Source: Baffinella frigidus (lineage: Eukaryota; Cryptophyceae; Cryptomonadales; Baffinellaceae). Taken from it: a stretch of 13,576 nucleotides of DNA. The stretch is from positions 1-13,576 of the forward strand of contig MU648401.1 of assembly GCA_026770585.1 (NCBI GenBank). Direction: 5' to 3'. A model generated the notes under the pieces. That model saw only the letters and a list, made by a program, of their open reading frames with translations, did no database searches and was not told where the DNA came from. Positions 12,940 through 13,576 of the stretch are shown piece by piece (positions within the stretch are counted from its first letter, which is position 1; each line of letters begins with the position of its first letter). The position numbers and the translations under genes are program-made.

Positions 12940-13576
12940 CGGGTTGGGTCCTTCGTGAGAGACGGAGTAATAAGGACGCTAGGTTATGAGGCTGGAAGGC
13001 TATCATGGGAGCCCCTCGGGCTCTCATACAACTTAAGAAATCCTCTTAAGGATAGCCTTTCAGAGAGGAGACTTATGAAAGTCAACTTGACCTCTAGTTG
13101 CGACGATGACTTTGGAAGAAGGTTAACTTAAGGAAAAGTTGACTGAATAAAAGGATCGGAGCGTTTCGGGCCGGTTTTTCTTCACGAAAACTGTTGCCTG
13201 ACACGACTTTGATCCGCCCCTCTTGCCCCTTTCTGTGTCTTTGCCCCGGCCTTCGCTCCGCTGCCGCACTCCTCAGTCGCCGCGCCCCTGCGCGACTGAC
13301 CCTGCCCGGCGGGTGAGCGACCATCCCTTGGGATCCCTCCTTGCCCTTGCCCGCGGACAGAGTGGGGACTCCCCTGCGCTGCTTCCCCGGCTACGGCCTC
13401 TATTAGGTGAGGGCCCTGCTCCCACGCACCCCCTCTAGTCGCGGCGGTGCGCAAAGAGAGGAAACTCTGAGAACTGCCACCCGCCCACCCAGATAGAGCA
13501 TGATTGCGGACTTCTCGATCCGATCCCGGTACCCAACCCGATGGAAGAGCGCAACGATTAGGGACCGCCGACCAAC
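12940..13576. other. Region upstream of the Gag fragment, no supported gene
   Basis: For the minus-strand element this is where its 5' leader and LTR should be. It holds a GAGCCC-CTC-GGGCTC hairpin (13009-13023), an AATAAA on the plus strand (13146-13151), and an 8-bp inverted repeat with an 11-nt loop (13273-13280 and 13292-13299) in a very GC-rich stretch. Open frames at 13182-13454 (minus) and 13223-13438 (plus) look compositional. No tRNA-like structure or clear LTR ends were found. Confidence 0.4.

Larger units (their letters stand above)
12312..13132. repeat. CTTAAG clusters and a diverged direct repeat flanking the Gag fragment
   Basis: CTTAAG occurs at 12312, 12330, 12345, 13032, 13045 and 13127, plus once at 11785; I found none in the first 11.7 kb. 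Segments 12329-about 12390 and 13031-about 13095 align: ACTTAAGAAA, then CTTAAGGA, then AGCC, then GAAAGTC in the same order, 702 bases apart. The two segments flank the Gag fragment and could be remnants of LTRs or of a duplicated unit. Confidence 0.4.

Noticed and set aside
13182-13454. Overlapping open frames on both strands in the GC-rich right end
   Set aside because: Long frames are expected by chance at this GC content; no homology or start context is seen.
1-13576. CRISPR array, tRNA or rRNA genes, bacterial operons
   Set aside because: No regular repeat-spacer pattern, no convincing tRNA A/B boxes or cloverleaf, no rRNA-like sequence; the gene content is a eukaryotic retroelement.

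Overview
The window is eukaryotic DNA. It is dominated by one very large, plus-strand Ty1/copia-type (Pseudoviridae-like) LTR retrotransposon. Its protein order is Gag, protease, integrase, reverse transcriptase, RNase H, with integrase before RT as in Ty1/copia. The host cannot be named from this sequence. The element is GC-rich (third codon positions about 80-90% G/C where I counted), and high-GC fungi or algae are both possible. I saw no bacterial features.

Layout. 1-112: leader with an imperfect 49-bp tandem repeat and a perfect hairpin. 113-about 1440: N-terminal Gag, read mainly in frame 2, with a frame conflict at 540-895. About 1440-7284: frame 1 carries the rest of Gag, two Cys/His clusters, an Arg/Ser tract, an unexpected multi-pass hydrophobic module of about 320 residues, the protease (DTG) and the integrase (HHCC, D-D-E). 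7285-9093: the same frame after an ochre codon carries a long linker and RT (YVDD). 9094-9843: after a second ochre codon comes RNase H. The coding part spans about 9.7 kb, roughly twice a typical copia element. Two in-frame TAA codons and at least one frame change suggest this copy is decayed, recoded or imperfectly sequenced.

9844-10433: noncoding 3' region with six copies of a CAGCGAGGGC-like motif, two GC-rich hairpins and purine tracts that could be the polypurine tract. I could not prove an LTR, because the upstream LTR is outside the window.

10434-11042 (minus): an intact 202-codon gene for a very acidic protein that ends in a textbook PCNA-interacting (PIP) box, preceded by a SUMO-interaction-like motif. 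A TATAAAAG box lies 51 bp upstream of its ATG, and a diverged 101-bp tandem repeat lies behind that. It is either a host gene or an antisense accessory gene of the element.

11330-12582: lower-GC DNA without convincing genes. 12583-12939 (minus): a fragment of Gag from a second, related but clearly different element in the opposite orientation. It is flanked by CTTAAG-rich sequence that looks like a diverged direct repeat. 12940-13576: no supported gene.
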